From NCBI RefSeq assembly GCF_000802225.1, contig NZ_JTDI01000001.1:434001-498000 (forward strand): 64,000 nt of DNA. Reading direction: 5' to 3'. The notes beneath the pieces are model-generated. The model was given only the letters and a program-made list of their open reading frames with translations, did no database searches and was not told the origin of the DNA. A program made the position numbers and the translations under genes. Shown piece after piece: positions 34,424-44,403 of this stretch. Positions within the stretch are counted from its first letter, which is position 1. Every line of letters starts with the position of its first letter. The stretch is from Novosphingobium malaysiense. GTDB lineage: Bacteria; Pseudomonadota; Alphaproteobacteria; Sphingomonadales; Sphingomonadaceae.

Positions 34424-37276
34424 ATGGGCAACGAGAATATGGATTTCACGCCGGAGATGGGTCTCGACGAGACGCAGCCGGGCCCCAGCTGGCAGCGTAG
34501 CAACTGGCCCCGCGTCGGTGCCGAGTTCGAGGACGACTGGACCCAGGGCCTCGACCCCACGGCCCTCAAGGCGGAAATCGCCAAGGCCGCGGCCAAGGGC
34601 GGCGGCAAGGTCGACCAGTCCCGCATAGACGAAGCGGCCGCCGATGCGATCCGCGCGATGATGCTGATCCGCACCTATCGCGTGCGCGGCCACCTCGCTG
34701 CCGATCTCGACCCGCTCGGCCTCTCCCAGCGCAAGCTCCCCGCCGACCTTACGCCCGAATACCACGGCTTTGCCGGCGCCGCGCAGGACCGCCCCGTCTA
34801 TGTCGGCGGCAACCTCGGTCTCGAATGGACCACCGTGCGCGAGCTGGTGCAGATCCTGCACGCGAACTACTGCGGCAAGGTCGGCCTCGAATACATGCAC
34901 ATCGCCGATGTCGAGGAACGCCGCTTCCTGCAGGAACGCATGGAAGGCGCCGACAAGGAGATCGAGTTCACCGAGAACGGCAAGAAGGCCATCCTCCAGG
35001 CGGTGGTGCGCGGCGAGCAGTACGAGAAGTTCCTCGGCAAGAAATACGTCGGCACCAAGCGCTTCGGCCTCGACGGCGGCGAATCGATGATCCCCGCGCT
35101 CGAAGGCGTGATCAAGTACGGCGGCCAGCTCGGCGTGAAGCAGATCGTCTACGGCATGGCCCACCGCGGCCGCCTCAACGTGCTCGCCAACGTCATGGCC
35201 AAGCCCTACAAGGTGATCTTCCACGAGTTCTCCGGCGGCACCGCCAATCCCGAGGACGTGGGCGGCTCGGGCGACGTGAAGTACCACCTCGGCACCTCGA
35301 CGGACCGCGAATTCGACGGGATCAAGGTGCACATGAGCCTGATGCCCAACCCCTCGCACCTCGAGACGGTCAATCCGGTGGTGCTGGGCAAGGTGCGCGC
35401 CTATCAGACGATCTACGACGACATCGGCGATGACGTCGGCCCCGATGCCCGCCACAAGCAGGTCCTGCCCGTGCTCATCCACGGCGATGCGGCCTTTGCC
35501 GGCCAGGGCGTGGTGTGGGAGTGCTTCGGCCTTTCGGGCGTGGCCGGCTACAACACCGGCGGCTGCATCCACTTCGTCATCAACAACCAGATCGGCTTCA
35601 CCACCTCGCCGAACTTCGCGCGCAATTCGCCCTATCCGACCGACGTCGCCAAGGGCGTCCAGGCGCCGATCCTGCACGTCAACGGCGACGATCCGGCGGC
35701 CGTGACCTTCGCCTGCAAGCTGGCGATCGACTATCGCCAGACCTTCGGGCGCGACATCGTGATCGACATGTGGTGCTATCGCCGCTTCGGCCACAACGAG
35801 GGCGACGAGCCCAGCTTCACCCAGCCGCTGATGTACGCGCAGATCAAGAAGCATCCGCCGGTCAGCAAGATCTACGCCGAACGGCTCAAGGCCGAAGGCG
35901 TGATCGACGATGCCTTCCTGCCGGAAACGGAAAAGGCCTTCAACGAACACCTCGAGAAGGAATTCGAGGCGGCCAAGACCTACAAGTCCAACCATGCCGA
36001 CTGGTTCGGCGGGCAGTGGAGCGGCTTCAACAAGCCGGCAGATCCCGAAACCGCGCGCCGCAACGTGCACACCGGCATCGAGGCCAAGCTGTTCGACAGC
36101 CTCGGCCGCACGCTCACCACGGTCCCCGACGACCTGACCATCCACAAGACGCTCGGCCGCGTTCTCGATGCCAAGCGCGAGATGTTCGCGACAGGCGAAG
36201 GCTTCGACTGGGCGACCGCCGAGGCACTCGCGTTCGGCAGCCTCGTTTCCGAGGGCTACGGCGTGCGCCTGTCCGGCCAGGATTGTGAACGCGGTACTTT
36301 CTCGCAGCGTCACGCCGTCTGGGTCGACCAGAAGGACGAGCACAAGTACACGCCGATCGACACCCTGCCGCACGGCACCTTCGAAGTCCTGAACTCGACG
36401 CTGTCCGAATACGGCGTGCTCGGCTTCGAATACGGCTATGCCAGTGCCGATCCCAAGACTCTGGTGCTGTGGGAAGCGCAGTTCGGCGACTTCGCCAACG
36501 GTGCGCAGATCATCATCGACCAGTACATCGCCGCGTCCGAAGCCAAGTGGCTGCGTGCCAACGGCCTCGTGCTGCTGCTGCCGCACGGCTACGAGGGACA
36601 GGGCCCCGAGCACTCCTCGGCCCGCCTGGAACGGTTCCTGCAGCTCTGCGCCCAGGACAACATCCAGGTGTGCAACATCACCACGCCGTCGAACTACTTC
36701 CACGTGCTTCGCCGGCAGATGCACCGCCCGTTCCGCAAGCCGCTCGTCATCATGACACCCAAGTCGCTGCTGCGCCATCCGATGGCGAAATCGACGGCAG
36801 ACGACTTCGTGGGCGAAGGCCACTTCTTCCGCATCCTTTCGGACCCCAAGGCGCCCGAGGACAAGGACACCAAGAAGGTCATCCTGTGTTCGGGCAAGGT
36901 CGCCTACGACCTGTTCGAAGCGCGCGACGAGAACGAGATCGACGATACCCAGATCATCCGCCTCGAGCAGCTCTATCCCTTCCCGGGCGAGCCGCTGGCC
37001 CTGCGCCTTTCGCGCATGAAGAACCTCGAGGAAATCGTCTGGTGCCAGGAAGAGCCGCGCAACAATGGCGCCTGGTTCTTCGTCGAATCGCAGATCGAGG
37101 AAGCCGCCAAGGAAGCCGGGGCGAAGGCCCCGCGCCCCCGCTATGCCGGCCGCCACGGCTCGGCCTCTCCGGCAACCGGCCTCGCCAAGCGGCACGTATC
37201 CGAACAGGCCGCGCTGGTCGCCGACGCGCTGCACCTTTCCGTCCGTTCCGAACTCCGTCGCAAGCAGAAGGCTTGA
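34424..37276 (+). CDS. sucA: 2-oxoglutarate dehydrogenase E1 component
   Basis: A 950-residue thiamine-diphosphate enzyme that decarboxylates 2-oxoglutarate and passes the succinyl group to the E2 lipoyl arm. Visible are the small N-terminal region, RTYRVRGHLAADLDPLGL, the ThDP-binding core with GMAHRGRLNVLANVM and HGDAAFAGQGVV, and the transketolase-like C-terminal part (LLPHGYEGQGPEHSSARLER). The ATG at 34424 follows AAAGGT; an in-frame ATG at 34382 is less likely. sucB follows after 8 bp. Confidence 0.96.
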   Translation: MGNENMDFTPEMGLDETQPGPSWQRSNWPRVGAEFEDDWTQGLDPTALKAEIAKAAAKGGGKVDQSRIDEAAADAIRAMMLIRTYRVRGHLAADLDPLGLSQRKLPADLTPEYHGFAGAAQDRPVYVGGNLGLEWTTVRELVQILHANYCGKVGLEYMHIADVEERRFLQERMEGADKEIEFTENGKKAILQAVVRGEQYEKFLGKKYVGTKRFGLDGGESMIPALEGVIKYGGQLGVKQIVYGMAHRGRLNVLANVMAKPYKVIFHEFSGGTANPEDVGGSGDVKYHLGTSTDREFDGIKVHMSLMPNPSHLETVNPVVLGKVRAYQTIYDDIGDDVGPDARHKQVLPVLIHGDAAFAGQGVVWECFGLSGVAGYNTGGCIHFVINNQIGFTTSPNFARNSPYPTDVAKGVQAPILHVNGDDPAAVTFACKLAIDYRQTFGRDIVIDMWCYRRFGHNEGDEPSFTQPLMYAQIKKHPPVSKIYAERLKAEGVIDDAFLPETEKAFNEHLEKEFEAAKTYKSNHADWFGGQWSGFNKPADPETARRNVHTGIEAKLFDSLGRTLTTVPDDLTIHKTLGRVLDAKREMFATGEGFDWATAEALAFGSLVSEGYGVRLSGQDCERGTFSQRHAVWVDQKDEHKYTPIDTLPHGTFEVLNSTLSEYGVLGFEYGYASADPKTLVLWEAQFGDFANGAQIIIDQYIAASEAKWLRANGLVLLLPHGYEGQGPEHSSARLERFLQLCAQDNIQVCNITTPSNYFHVLRRQMHRPFRKPLVIMTPKSLLRHPMAKSTADDFVGEGHFFRILSDPKAPEDKDTKKVILCSGKVAYDLFEARDENEIDDTQIIRLEQLYPFPGEPLALRLSRMKNLEEIVWCQEEPRNNGAWFFVESQIEEAAKEAGAKAPRPRYAGRHGSASPATGLAKRHVSEQAALVADALHLSVRSELRRKQKA

Positions 37277-37284
37277 GATAAATC

Positions 37285-38520
37285 ATGTCCACCGAAGTCA
37301 AGGTCCCCACGCTCGGCGAATCCGTCTCCGAGGCCACCATCGGCCAGTGGCTCAAGCAGCCCGGCGAAGCCGTCGCTGCCGACGAACCCATCGCCAGCCT
37401 CGAGACCGACAAGGTCGCCATCGACGTCATGGCGCCCCATGACGGCGTGATGGGCGAACAACTCGCCGCCGAAGGCGACACCGTCACCGTCGGCGCGCTG
37501 ATCGCCACCATCGAGGAAGGCTCGGGCTCCGCGCCTGCACCCAAGAAGGAAGCCGCGCCCAAGGCCGAAGCGCCGGCGCCGGCCGCTGCCAAGCCTGCGC
37601 CTGCCCCCGCTGCGAGCGGCGAGGAAGCGCCGGGTGGTGCCGCCGTTCTCTCGCCCGCCGTGCGCCGCGCCGTGCTCGAATACGGGATCGATCCCTCGAC
37701 CATCAAGGGTACCGGCAAGGACGGCCGCATCACCAAGGACGACGTGATCGCCGCCGCCAAGAACAAGTCGACCTCGCCCGCGCCCGCAGCGGCAGCCCCG
37801 GCGACCGCGCCTGCCGCCGGCCGCAACGAGGAACGCGTCAAGATGACGCGCCTGCGCCAGACGATCGCCAAGCGTCTCAAGTCCGCGCAGGACAATGCAG
37901 CGCTGCTCACGACCTTCAACGACGTCGACATGTCCGCCGTCATCGAGGCGCGAGAGAAGTACAAGGACATCTTCGCCAAGAAGCACGGCATCAAGCTCGG
38001 CTTCATGTCCTTCTTCGCCAAGGCTTCGGTGCTGGCGCTCAAGGACATCCCGGCAGTCAACGCCCAGATCGACGGCGACGAGATCATCTATCACGACTAC
38101 GTCGACATCTCGATCGCGGTCTCGGCCCCGAACGGCCTCGTCGTTCCCGTGGTGCGCGACTGCGACAAGCTGGGCTTCGCCGGCATCGAAAGCGCCATCG
38201 CCGACTATGGCAAGCGCGCCAAGGAAGGCACGCTGACCATGGAAGACATGAAGGGCGGCACCTTCACGATCTCCAACGGCGGCGTCTTCGGCGGCCTGAT
38301 GTCGACCCCGATCATCAACCCGCCGCAGAGCGCCGTGCTCGGCCTGCACCGCATCGAGGACCGTCCGGTCGTGCGCGATGGCCAGATCGTCATCCGCCCG
38401 ATGATGTACATCGCGCTGAGCTACGACCACCGCATCATCGATGGCCGAGAAGCGGTCACCGCGCTCAAGACCATCAAGGAAGCGATCGAGGATCCCACGC
38501 GGCTTCTCATTGACCTCTAA
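37285..38520 (+). CDS. sucB: Dihydrolipoamide succinyltransferase (2-oxoglutarate dehydrogenase E2)
   Basis: A 411-residue E2 core protein. One lipoyl domain (1-76) carries the modified Lys43 in ETDKVAID. An Ala/Pro-rich linker (about 85-125), a peripheral subunit-binding domain (about 115-155, [20 protein letters not shown]) and the catalytic acyltransferase domain follow, with [12 protein letters not shown] holding the active-site His and Asp. It transfers succinyl to CoA. It is tightly linked to sucA and followed by lpd (E3). Confidence 0.97.
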   Translation: MSTEVKVPTLGESVSEATIGQWLKQPGEAVAADEPIASLETDKVAIDVMAPHDGVMGEQLAAEGDTVTVGALIATIEEGSGSAPAPKKEAAPKAEAPAPAAAKPAPAPAASGEEAPGGAAVLSPAVRRAVLEYGIDPSTIKGTGKDGRITKDDVIAAAKNKSTSPAPAAAAPATAPAAGRNEERVKMTRLRQTIAKRLKSAQDNAALLTTFNDVDMSAVIEAREKYKDIFAKKHGIKLGFMSFFAKASVLALKDIPAVNAQIDGDEIIYHDYVDISIAVSAPNGLVVPVVRDCDKLGFAGIESAIADYGKRAKEGTLTMEDMKGGTFTISNGGVFGGLMSTPIINPPQSAVLGLHRIEDRPVVRDGQIVIRPMMYIALSYDHRIIDGREAVTALKTIKEAIEDPTRLLIDL

Positions 38521-38530
38521 GTGAATCGTC

Positions 38531-38604
38531 GCCCCAGCGAAAGCTGGGGCCGCTCTCGGCCAGGCCGGAGTTGAAAGGCGAACGATCCCAGCTTTCGCTG
38601 GGAT
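38531..38604. repeat. Pair of CCCAGC palindromes between sucB and lpd
   Basis: GCCCCAGCGAAAGCTGGGGC (38531-38550) and ATCCCAGCTTTCGCTGGGAT (38585-38604) are two palindromes of one dispersed family; a third copy is at 55025-55042. They would fold in mRNA just before the lpd ribosome site. Confidence 0.75.
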
Positions 38605-38617
38605 GACGGAGTTGAAA

Positions 38618-40015
38618 ATGGCTGATTACGATTACGACGTCCTTGTCATCGGTGCCGGCCCCGGCGGTTATGTCGCCGCTATCCGCGCGGCGCAGCTTGG
38701 TCTGAAGACCGCCTGCGCCGAAGGCCGCGCGACGCTCGGCGGCACCTGCCTCAACGTAGGCTGCATTCCCTCGAAGGCACTGCTCCACGCATCGGAGTAC
38801 TTCGATGCGGCCAATGGCGACACGATGGCCAAGATGGGCATCAAGGTGAAGCCCGAGCTCGACCTCGATACCATGCAGGACCAGCGCAAAGACGCGGTGA
38901 AGGGCCTGACCGGCGGCATCGAGTTCCTGTTCAAGAAGAACAAGGTCGACTGGCTGAAGGGCTATGCCCAGTTCAAGGATGCCCACACCGTCGAGGTGGA
39001 CGGCAAGACCTACTCGGCCAAGAATGTCGTCATCGCCACGGGCTCCTCGGTCACCCCCCTGCCCGGCGTCGAGATCGACAACGACAAGGGCGTCGTCGTG
39101 GACTCCACCGGCGCGCTGGAACTGTCGTCCGTCCCCAAGAAGATGGTCGTCATCGGCGGCGGCGTGATCGGTCTGGAACTCGGCTCGGTCTGGCGCCGCC
39201 TCGGTGCAGAAGTCACCGTCGTCGAATTCCTCGACCAGCTCCTGCCCGGCATGGACATGGACGTGCGCAAGGAAGCGTCGAAGATCTTCAAGAAGCAGGG
39301 CATGACGCTCAAGCTCGGCACCAAGGTCACCGGCGTCGACGTGAAAGGCAAGAAGGCCAAGATTTCGGTCGAGCCCGCCAAGGGCGGCGATGCGGAAACC
39401 ATCGATGCCGATGTCGTGCTGGTTTCGATCGGCCGCCGTCCCAACACCGAGGGCCTCGGCCTCGACAAGATCGGGCTTGAGCTGAACCAGCGCGGCCAGA
39501 TCGAAACCGACCACGATTTCGCCACCAAGGTGGACGGCGTCTGGGCTATCGGCGACGTGATCCCCGGCCCGATGCTCGCGCACAAGGCCGAGGACGAAGG
39601 CCTTGCCGTGGCCGAGAACATCGCCGGCATGACCGGCATCGTGAACCACGACGTTATCCCGGGCGTGGTCTATACCCAGCCCGAAATCGCCGGCGTGGGC
39701 CTGACCGAGGAAGCCGCCAAGGAGCGCGGCAAGGTGAAGGTCGGCAAGTTCCCGATGCTCGCCAACTCGCGCGCCAAGACCAACCACGAGCCCGACGGCT
39801 TCGTGAAGGTCATCGCCGATGCCGAAACCGACCGCGTGCTCGGCGTGTGGTGCATCGCCTCGGTGGCGGGCACGATGATCGCGCAGGCCGCACAGGCCAT
39901 GGAATTCGGCGCCACCAGCGAGGACATCGCCTACACCTGCCACGCCCACCCGACGCACTCCGAGGCGATCAAGGAAGCGGCCATGGCGGTGACGGGCAAG
40001 CCGATCCACATCTGA
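38618..40015 (+). CDS. lpd: Dihydrolipoamide dehydrogenase (E3)
   Basis: A 465-residue FAD enzyme that reoxidises the lipoyl arm of 2-oxo acid dehydrogenases with NAD+. FAD-binding GAGPGGY (12-18), redox disulfide C44-LNVG-C49, NAD motif GGGVIGLELGSVW and the C-terminal HAHPTHSE with the catalytic His-Glu pair are intact. The ATG at 38618 follows GGAG at good spacing. It probably serves the sucAB complex here, perhaps other complexes too. Confidence 0.96.
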   Translation: MADYDYDVLVIGAGPGGYVAAIRAAQLGLKTACAEGRATLGGTCLNVGCIPSKALLHASEYFDAANGDTMAKMGIKVKPELDLDTMQDQRKDAVKGLTGGIEFLFKKNKVDWLKGYAQFKDAHTVEVDGKTYSAKNVVIATGSSVTPLPGVEIDNDKGVVVDSTGALELSSVPKKMVVIGGGVIGLELGSVWRRLGAEVTVVEFLDQLLPGMDMDVRKEASKIFKKQGMTLKLGTKVTGVDVKGKKAKISVEPAKGGDAETIDADVVLVSIGRRPNTEGLGLDKIGLELNQRGQIETDHDFATKVDGVWAIGDVIPGPMLAHKAEDEGLAVAENIAGMTGIVNHDVIPGVVYTQPEIAGVGLTEEAAKERGKVKVGKFPMLANSRAKTNHEPDGFVKVIADAETDRVLGVWCIASVAGTMIAQAAQAMEFGATSEDIAYTCHAHPTHSEAIKEAAMAVTGKPIHI

Positions 40016-40101
40016 TCGGGCTGATCTCCGGAAGTCTTTGATAGTGTGAAATTCTCTCCCGGCGCTATAAGTCCTTGAGACTTATTCACCGGGGGATTTT
40101 C

Positions 40102-40704
40102 ATGTCGGTCCTATTGATAGCTGCCGCAGCGGCCTTAAGCGCACCTTCGGCCAAGACGGCAATGCCGGAATACCCTGTCTGGGCAGCTCGCAAAGATCGA
40201 TCCGCTGGCATCATCTATGAATTGGTTGTCGATCCGCAGGGCAAACCTATCCGTTGCGACACCCTGCGATTTGCCGGAGACGAAAAACTCGCATTAGCGA
40301 TTTGCCCCCTCCTGATACGAACACGGTATCGGCCGGCAACGTTAGCGGACGGAACGCCTGCTACAGGTCTAATCCGATCCTTTATCTACCTGGTGCTTGA
40401 TGGTTCCGCGCAGGCGAATGCCATTCGCGCGCTCCAGGTCGATCCTGACGTCATCCTGAATGTAAATCATCTTCCCGATGGCACCCAGAGTTTGGATGCA
40501 GATCTCGTTCTCCAAATTGACAAGACTGGGGGCGTCGTCGATTGCGCCGCAGGTGCCAAACAGGCACCGGGACCAATTATCGATGCCGTGTGCGCCAACC
40601 GCGAGGTCCTAACCCAACCGCCACGGCAAGACGCTCAAGGCAATCCGCTGGAATATGTAACTAACTTGAAAGTCCGCCTCGTAGCTGCCTCAGCCTCGAG
40701 CTAG
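40102..40704 (+). CDS. Protein with two TonB C-terminal-like domains
   Basis: A 200-residue exported protein. A short signal peptide (about 1-17) is followed by a TonB-C-like domain (about 22-105: [30 protein letters not shown], then [15 protein letters not shown]) and a second, more diverged copy (about 112-195: [20 protein letters not shown]). There is no TM anchor or Pro-rich spanner, so it is not a full TonB. The two Cys of the first domain (CDT and CPL) fit the usual disulfide. ATG 40102 follows GGGGGA. Base composition is less GC-rich than neighbours. Confidence 0.65.
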   Translation: MSVLLIAAAAALSAPSAKTAMPEYPVWAARKDRSAGIIYELVVDPQGKPIRCDTLRFAGDEKLALAICPLLIRTRYRPATLADGTPATGLIRSFIYLVLDGSAQANAIRALQVDPDVILNVNHLPDGTQSLDADLVLQIDKTGGVVDCAAGAKQAPGPIIDAVCANREVLTQPPRQDAQGNPLEYVTNLKVRLVAASASS

Positions 40705-40735
40705 ACCTTATTCTTGCAAGGACCTTCGCCGCGCC

Positions 40736-41161
40736 ATGACCCTGCGCCCCTTCCACCTCGCCTTTCCGGTTCACGATCTCGATGCCGCCCGCGCATTCTG
40801 GGGCGGTCTGATGGGTTGCACGGAAGGGCGCAGTGCGGAAACCTGGGTGGATTTCGATTTCTTCGGCCACCAGATCGTCGCGCATCTGGTGCCGGGCATG
40901 ACGGGCGCCGATGCAGGCACCAACCCGGTGGACGGCCACGGGGTCCCGGTTCCGCATTTCGGCATAGTGCTGGACATGGCCGACTGGCAGGCGCTCGCCG
41001 ACCGCCTCAAGGCCGCCGGCGTCACCTTCGGGATCGAACCCTACATCCGGTTTGCCGGCCAGACCGGCGAACAGGCCACGATGTTCTTTCGCGACCCGTC
41101 CGGTAACGCCATCGAAATGAAGGCCTTTACCGATCTGACACGGCTCTTCGCGCGCGACTGA
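40736..41161 (+). CDS. VOC family (glyoxalase-like) protein
   Basis: A 141-residue protein with the paired beta-alpha-beta-beta-beta modules of the vicinal oxygen chelate superfamily: [20 protein letters not shown] at the N-terminus and [17 protein letters not shown] at the C-terminus, where Glu is a usual metal ligand. The superfamily includes dioxygenases, lyases and resistance proteins; the substrate is unknown. Confidence 0.85.
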   Translation: MTLRPFHLAFPVHDLDAARAFWGGLMGCTEGRSAETWVDFDFFGHQIVAHLVPGMTGADAGTNPVDGHGVPVPHFGIVLDMADWQALADRLKAAGVTFGIEPYIRFAGQTGEQATMFFRDPSGNAIEMKAFTDLTRLFARD

Positions 41162-41196
41162 ACCGCGCATCTTTTCCTAAACCGGTAAAGAGGAAA

Positions 41197-41601
41197 TCAG
41201 CCTGCGGCTGCGATCGCGGCTTTCACCTGGTCGTCCGCGCGAGCGACGGCTTCATCGACGCATTGGTTGTCGGTCGTCATGGGCGCGCTCATCGGATAGA
41301 CTTCGTCCAGCCATTCGCATGCGCTCTCTGCCGCCGATTGCACGCGGTCGTGAAGTTGTTCGCGGCCAGCCTCCGTGGCAAGATTGAGATCATCGGTATA
41401 GACCACGGACTGCGCGGTCAGCGTTTCCACCGGGATCCCCGTATAGGTGCGTCCGGTCTGCCGTGCACGCGGCGCAAAAACGGTGATGGACGGGCGCGTG
41501 TCCGGCTTGGATGCACTCATGTCCTGCGCGCTGGCCGGTGCCAGGGGCATGAATCCGGCTACGGCAATGGCGGTGGCTGCTGTCAGAATCTTGCGGGGCA
41601 T
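41197..41601 (-). CDS. UrcA family protein
   Basis: A 134-residue exported protein with a signal peptide (about 1-25), an UrcA-type strand-helix segment (VVYTDDLNLATEAGREQLHD) and two Cys (SACEWLD and DNQCVDE) able to form a disulfide. It is a distant relative of the UrcA gene at 16442-16819. A GGAGG-type ribosome site precedes the ATG. Secreted or periplasmic, function unknown. Confidence 0.85.
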   Translation of the reverse strand: MPRKILTAATAIAVAGFMPLAPASAQDMSASKPDTRPSITVFAPRARQTGRTYTGIPVETLTAQSVVYTDDLNLATEAGREQLHDRVQSAAESACEWLDEVYPMSAPMTTDNQCVDEAVARADDQVKAAIAAAG

Positions 41602-41735
41602 GGTTGGCCTCCTCTCTTGTTCAGTTCAGATACCGCCTCCCACGAGCCCTCAACGCATGCAGGGCTTGCGGTGTTCCTGAACAAAGCAAGTTAACCAGCC
41701 GAGCACTGTGCCCGGCAGCCTTTTCCACCAAGCTT

Positions 41736-41936
41736 TTACTTCACGACGTCGGCTTCGTACCAGACTACAGCCTGCGCCGCCTTCATGCAGTTGTGTTCGA
41801 CATCCCAGCTCAGCGACGGCGAGCCGTAGAGCCGCCATCCCTGCGCAAGGGCCTCGGACACGCGTTCGCAGAAAGCGCGGTCGTCCTTGCCGGTGAGCAG
41901 GCGATAGACGGGCCGGTCCTCGGGGGTCTTGTACAT
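41736..41936 (-). CDS. DUF1737 domain protein
   Basis: A 66-residue protein matching the DUF1737 pattern: VYRLLTGKDDRAFCERVSEA, then LAQGWRLYGSPSLSWD and a final strand QAVVWYEAD. Small cytoplasmic protein of unknown function. AGAGAGG lies upstream of the ATG at 41936. Confidence 0.8.
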   Translation of the reverse strand: MYKTPEDRPVYRLLTGKDDRAFCERVSEALAQGWRLYGSPSLSWDVEHNCMKAAQAVVWYEADVVK

Positions 41937-41959
41937 GGTCTTTCCTCTCTGAAAGTCTT

Positions 41960-42358
41960 TCAGCCCGACTGACCGGCTCTTTGCAAGTGCTCAAGCACGG
42001 CCAGCGCCCGCGAGGCATCGCTTTCGGGCACGAACACGTGATCGTGGTGATAGGCGGCCACCATGTTGCAGGCGATGCCCTCGGCCGCCAGGGCCGTTGC
42101 TACCGCCGCGGTGAGGCCGGCTGCTTCGAGCGCCGAATGGACCTGCAGCACGATCCGCGCCATCGGCAGCGCAACGTCGAAACCGGCCTCGCGCGCCTGG
42201 TCCAGCGAGAGAATCTGGCTTGGCCCTTCGTCCTCGCGAAACGTCGCCAGCGCCCCGTCTTGCAGGGTGCCCCCGGTGCAAAAGACGTATCTTTGCGGAT
42301 CGAGCCGGGGATCCATCGCCGCGATCATGGCGGCGCCTTCTCTGACCGGCTCGGCCAC
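41960..42358 (-). CDS. ACT domain-containing protein
   Basis: A 132-residue protein with two ACT-like modules. RYVFCTGGTLQDGALATFRE is typical of the N-terminal part and ARIVLQVHSALEAAGLTAAV with GIACNMVAAYHHDHVFVPE of the C-terminal ACT fold. Such proteins may bind amino acids as allosteric sensors. It begins 5 bp after the hslU stop on the same strand and may be co-transcribed. Confidence 0.8.
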   Translation of the reverse strand: MAEPVREGAAMIAAMDPRLDPQRYVFCTGGTLQDGALATFREDEGPSQILSLDQAREAGFDVALPMARIVLQVHSALEAAGLTAAVATALAAEGIACNMVAAYHHDHVFVPESDASRALAVLEHLQRAGQSG

Positions 42359-42363
42359 GGCGG

Positions 42364-43668
42364 TCAGAGGATGTACTTGGACAGGTCCGCGTTGCTGGCA
42401 AGGCCTTCCAGCTTCTCGCGCACGTAGGCTTCGTCGATCTTCACCGTCTCGCCCGCGCGGTCCTCGGCTTCGAAGCTGAGTTCCTCCAGCAGCTTTTCCA
42501 TCACCGTCTGCAGGCGGCGAGCACCGATGTTCTCGACGCTGTCGTTCACCTGCGCAGCGATTTTCGCGACTTCGGCGATGGCATCGGATGTCACGTCGAC
42601 GCTGACCTTCTCTGTGCCCAGCAGGGCCCGGTACTGTTCGACCAGGTTCGCACGGGTCTCGGAAAGGATGCGCACGAAGTCTTCCTCGGTCAGCGCCTTG
42701 AGTTCGACGCGGATCGGCAGGCGGCCCTGCAGTTCGGGAAGCATGTCGGAAGGCTTGGACACGTGGAACGCGCCGCTGGCGATGAACAGCACGTGGTCGG
42801 TCTTCATCGGGCCGTACTTGGTGGACACGGTCGTGCCCTCGATCAGCGGCAACAGGTCGCGCTGCACGCCCTCGCGCGAAACCGAGCCCCCGCCGCGCAC
42901 GTCCGAAACGGCGATCTTGTCGATCTCGTCGAGGAATACGATGCCGTTGGTCTCTGCATTCTGCAGGGCGACGCGGGCGACGTCATCCTGGTCCATGCGC
43001 TTTTCGGATTCCTCCTCGACCAGCTTGTCCCAGGCATCGGGCACCTTCATCTTGCGGCGCGTCAGCTTCTGCCCGCCGAAGGCCTTGCCCATGATGTCGG
43101 ACAGGTTGATCATGCCCACCGAGCCGCCCATGCCGGGGATCTCCATCGGCGCGGAGGGGCTGTCCTCCACCTCGATTTCGACCTCGGTGTCATTCATGGC
43201 ATTTTCCACGACGCGCTGGTGAAAGGCCGCGCGGGTGGCCTCGGAAGCGCCTTCCCCGACAAGCGCGTTCAGCAACCTTTCCATGGCCGCCTTCGACGCC
43301 GCTTCGCGCACGGATTCGCGCCGACGGTCCTTTTCCAGCCGGATCGCTTCCTCGACGAGATCGCGGGCGATCTGATCGACGTCGCGGCCGACGTAGCCGA
43401 CTTCGGTGAACTTGGTGGCTTCCACCTTCACGAAGGGCGCATCGGCAAGCTTCGCCAGACGGCGGCTGATCTCGGTCTTGCCGCAGCCCGTGGGGCCGAT
43501 CATCAGGATGTTCTTGGGCGTGACCTCGTCGCGCAGGTCGTCCGGCAATCTTTGCCTCCTCCAGCGATTGCGCAGCGCCACGGCGACCGCCTTCTTGGCT
43601 TCGGATTGGCCGACGATGTGCTCGTCGAGAGCGCGGACAATGGCTTTGGGAGTCAGGTTGTCGATCAT
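42364..43668 (-). CDS. hslU: HslU, ATPase of the HslVU protease
   Basis: A 434-residue AAA+ unfoldase that feeds substrates to the HslV peptidase. Walker A GPTGCGKT is at 58-65, the ATP-binding start [20 protein letters not shown] precedes it, Walker B is [11 protein letters not shown], and the C-terminus KYIL is the tail that docks into HslV. The I-domain lies at about 110-240. The ATG at 43668 follows GAGAAGAG. Heat-shock type operon with hslV upstream. Confidence 0.96.
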   Translation of the reverse strand: MIDNLTPKAIVRALDEHIVGQSEAKKAVAVALRNRWRRQRLPDDLRDEVTPKNILMIGPTGCGKTEISRRLAKLADAPFVKVEATKFTEVGYVGRDVDQIARDLVEEAIRLEKDRRRESVREAASKAAMERLLNALVGEGASEATRAAFHQRVVENAMNDTEVEIEVEDSPSAPMEIPGMGGSVGMINLSDIMGKAFGGQKLTRRKMKVPDAWDKLVEEESEKRMDQDDVARVALQNAETNGIVFLDEIDKIAVSDVRGGGSVSREGVQRDLLPLIEGTTVSTKYGPMKTDHVLFIASGAFHVSKPSDMLPELQGRLPIRVELKALTEEDFVRILSETRANLVEQYRALLGTEKVSVDVTSDAIAEVAKIAAQVNDSVENIGARRLQTVMEKLLEELSFEAEDRAGETVKIDEAYVREKLEGLASNADLSKYIL

Positions 43669-43675
43669 TCTCTTC

Positions 43676-43784
43676 TCTCCCCTCCCGCCTGCGGGAGGAG
43701 CAGGGGAGGGCATGTTGTGCGGTTTGGCAAGGGAAGGAACAAAGCCGTCCCCTGACCCCTCCCGCAGGCGGGAGGGGAATTAAA
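43676..43784. repeat. Two CCCTCCCGC palindromes between hslV and hslU
   Basis: Palindromes at about 43680-43718 and 43752-43783, both built on CCCTCCCGC/GCGGGAGGG, flank about 35 bp in the spacer between hslV and hslU. The hslV stop codon touches the second copy. They may attenuate hslU expression. Confidence 0.75.
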
Positions 43785-44340
43785 CGGTTTCCACGGTCAC
43801 CCGGTCGTTGGTGAATACGCAGATGTCGGCAGCGACCTGCATGGCCTTGCGCGCCATGGCCTCGGCATCGTCTTCATAGACATCGAGCGCGCGCGCGGCG
43901 GCGAGGGCATAATTGCCGCCCGAGCCGATCGCGGCAATTCCGCCTTCGGGTTCGAGGACGTCGCCATTACCGGTGAGAACCAGCAGCGTATCGGCGTCGG
44001 CCACGATCATCAGGGCTTCGAGATTGCGCAGGTACTTGTCCGTTCGCCAGTCCTTGGCCAGTTCCACGGCGGCACGCATCAACTGGCCGCGGTACTGCTC
44101 CAGCTTTCGCTCGAGGCGTTCGAATAGCGTGAAAGCATCGGCCGTGGCACCGGCAAAACCGGCAATGACCTTCTGCCCCTCTCCTATCCGGCGGACCTTG
44201 CGCGCATTGGGCTTCATCACCGTGTTGCCCATGGAAACCTGACCATCGCCGGCGATAACGGTCTTGCCGCCCTTGCGCACTCCGATGATGGTTGTTCCGT
44301 GCCACTCGGTCAGGCCGTGGCTCGCCCCGTTGTTAATCAT
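43780..44340 (-). CDS. hslV: HslV, peptidase of the HslVU protease
   Basis: A 186-residue proteasome-beta-like threonine peptidase. After removal of a 15-residue propeptide the mature chain would start at Thr16 in [12 protein letters not shown], the nucleophile. Lys and Asp/Arg active-site residues are in [12 protein letters not shown] and [25 protein letters not shown] is family-typical. It degrades proteins unfolded by HslU. ATG 44340 gives a normal propeptide; a longer frame to 44379 is unlikely. Confidence 0.96.
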   Translation of the reverse strand: MINNGASHGLTEWHGTTIIGVRKGGKTVIAGDGQVSMGNTVMKPNARKVRRIGEGQKVIAGFAGATADAFTLFERLERKLEQYRGQLMRAAVELAKDWRTDKYLRNLEALMIVADADTLLVLTGNGDVLEPEGGIAAIGSGGNYALAAARALDVYEDDAEAMARKAMQVAADICVFTNDRVTVETV

Positions 44341-44403
44341 ACGGGGGCATATATGCTGCGCCCGGCGAGGTTCAAGCAAGGGGAACTTCGCAGGGGCGGA
44401 ACG

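Noticed and set aside
34220-37234. A 1004-codon open frame antisense to sucA
   Set aside because: It is a mirror of the GC-biased codons of sucA, with low-complexity Val/Leu/Asp/Arg composition and no domain.
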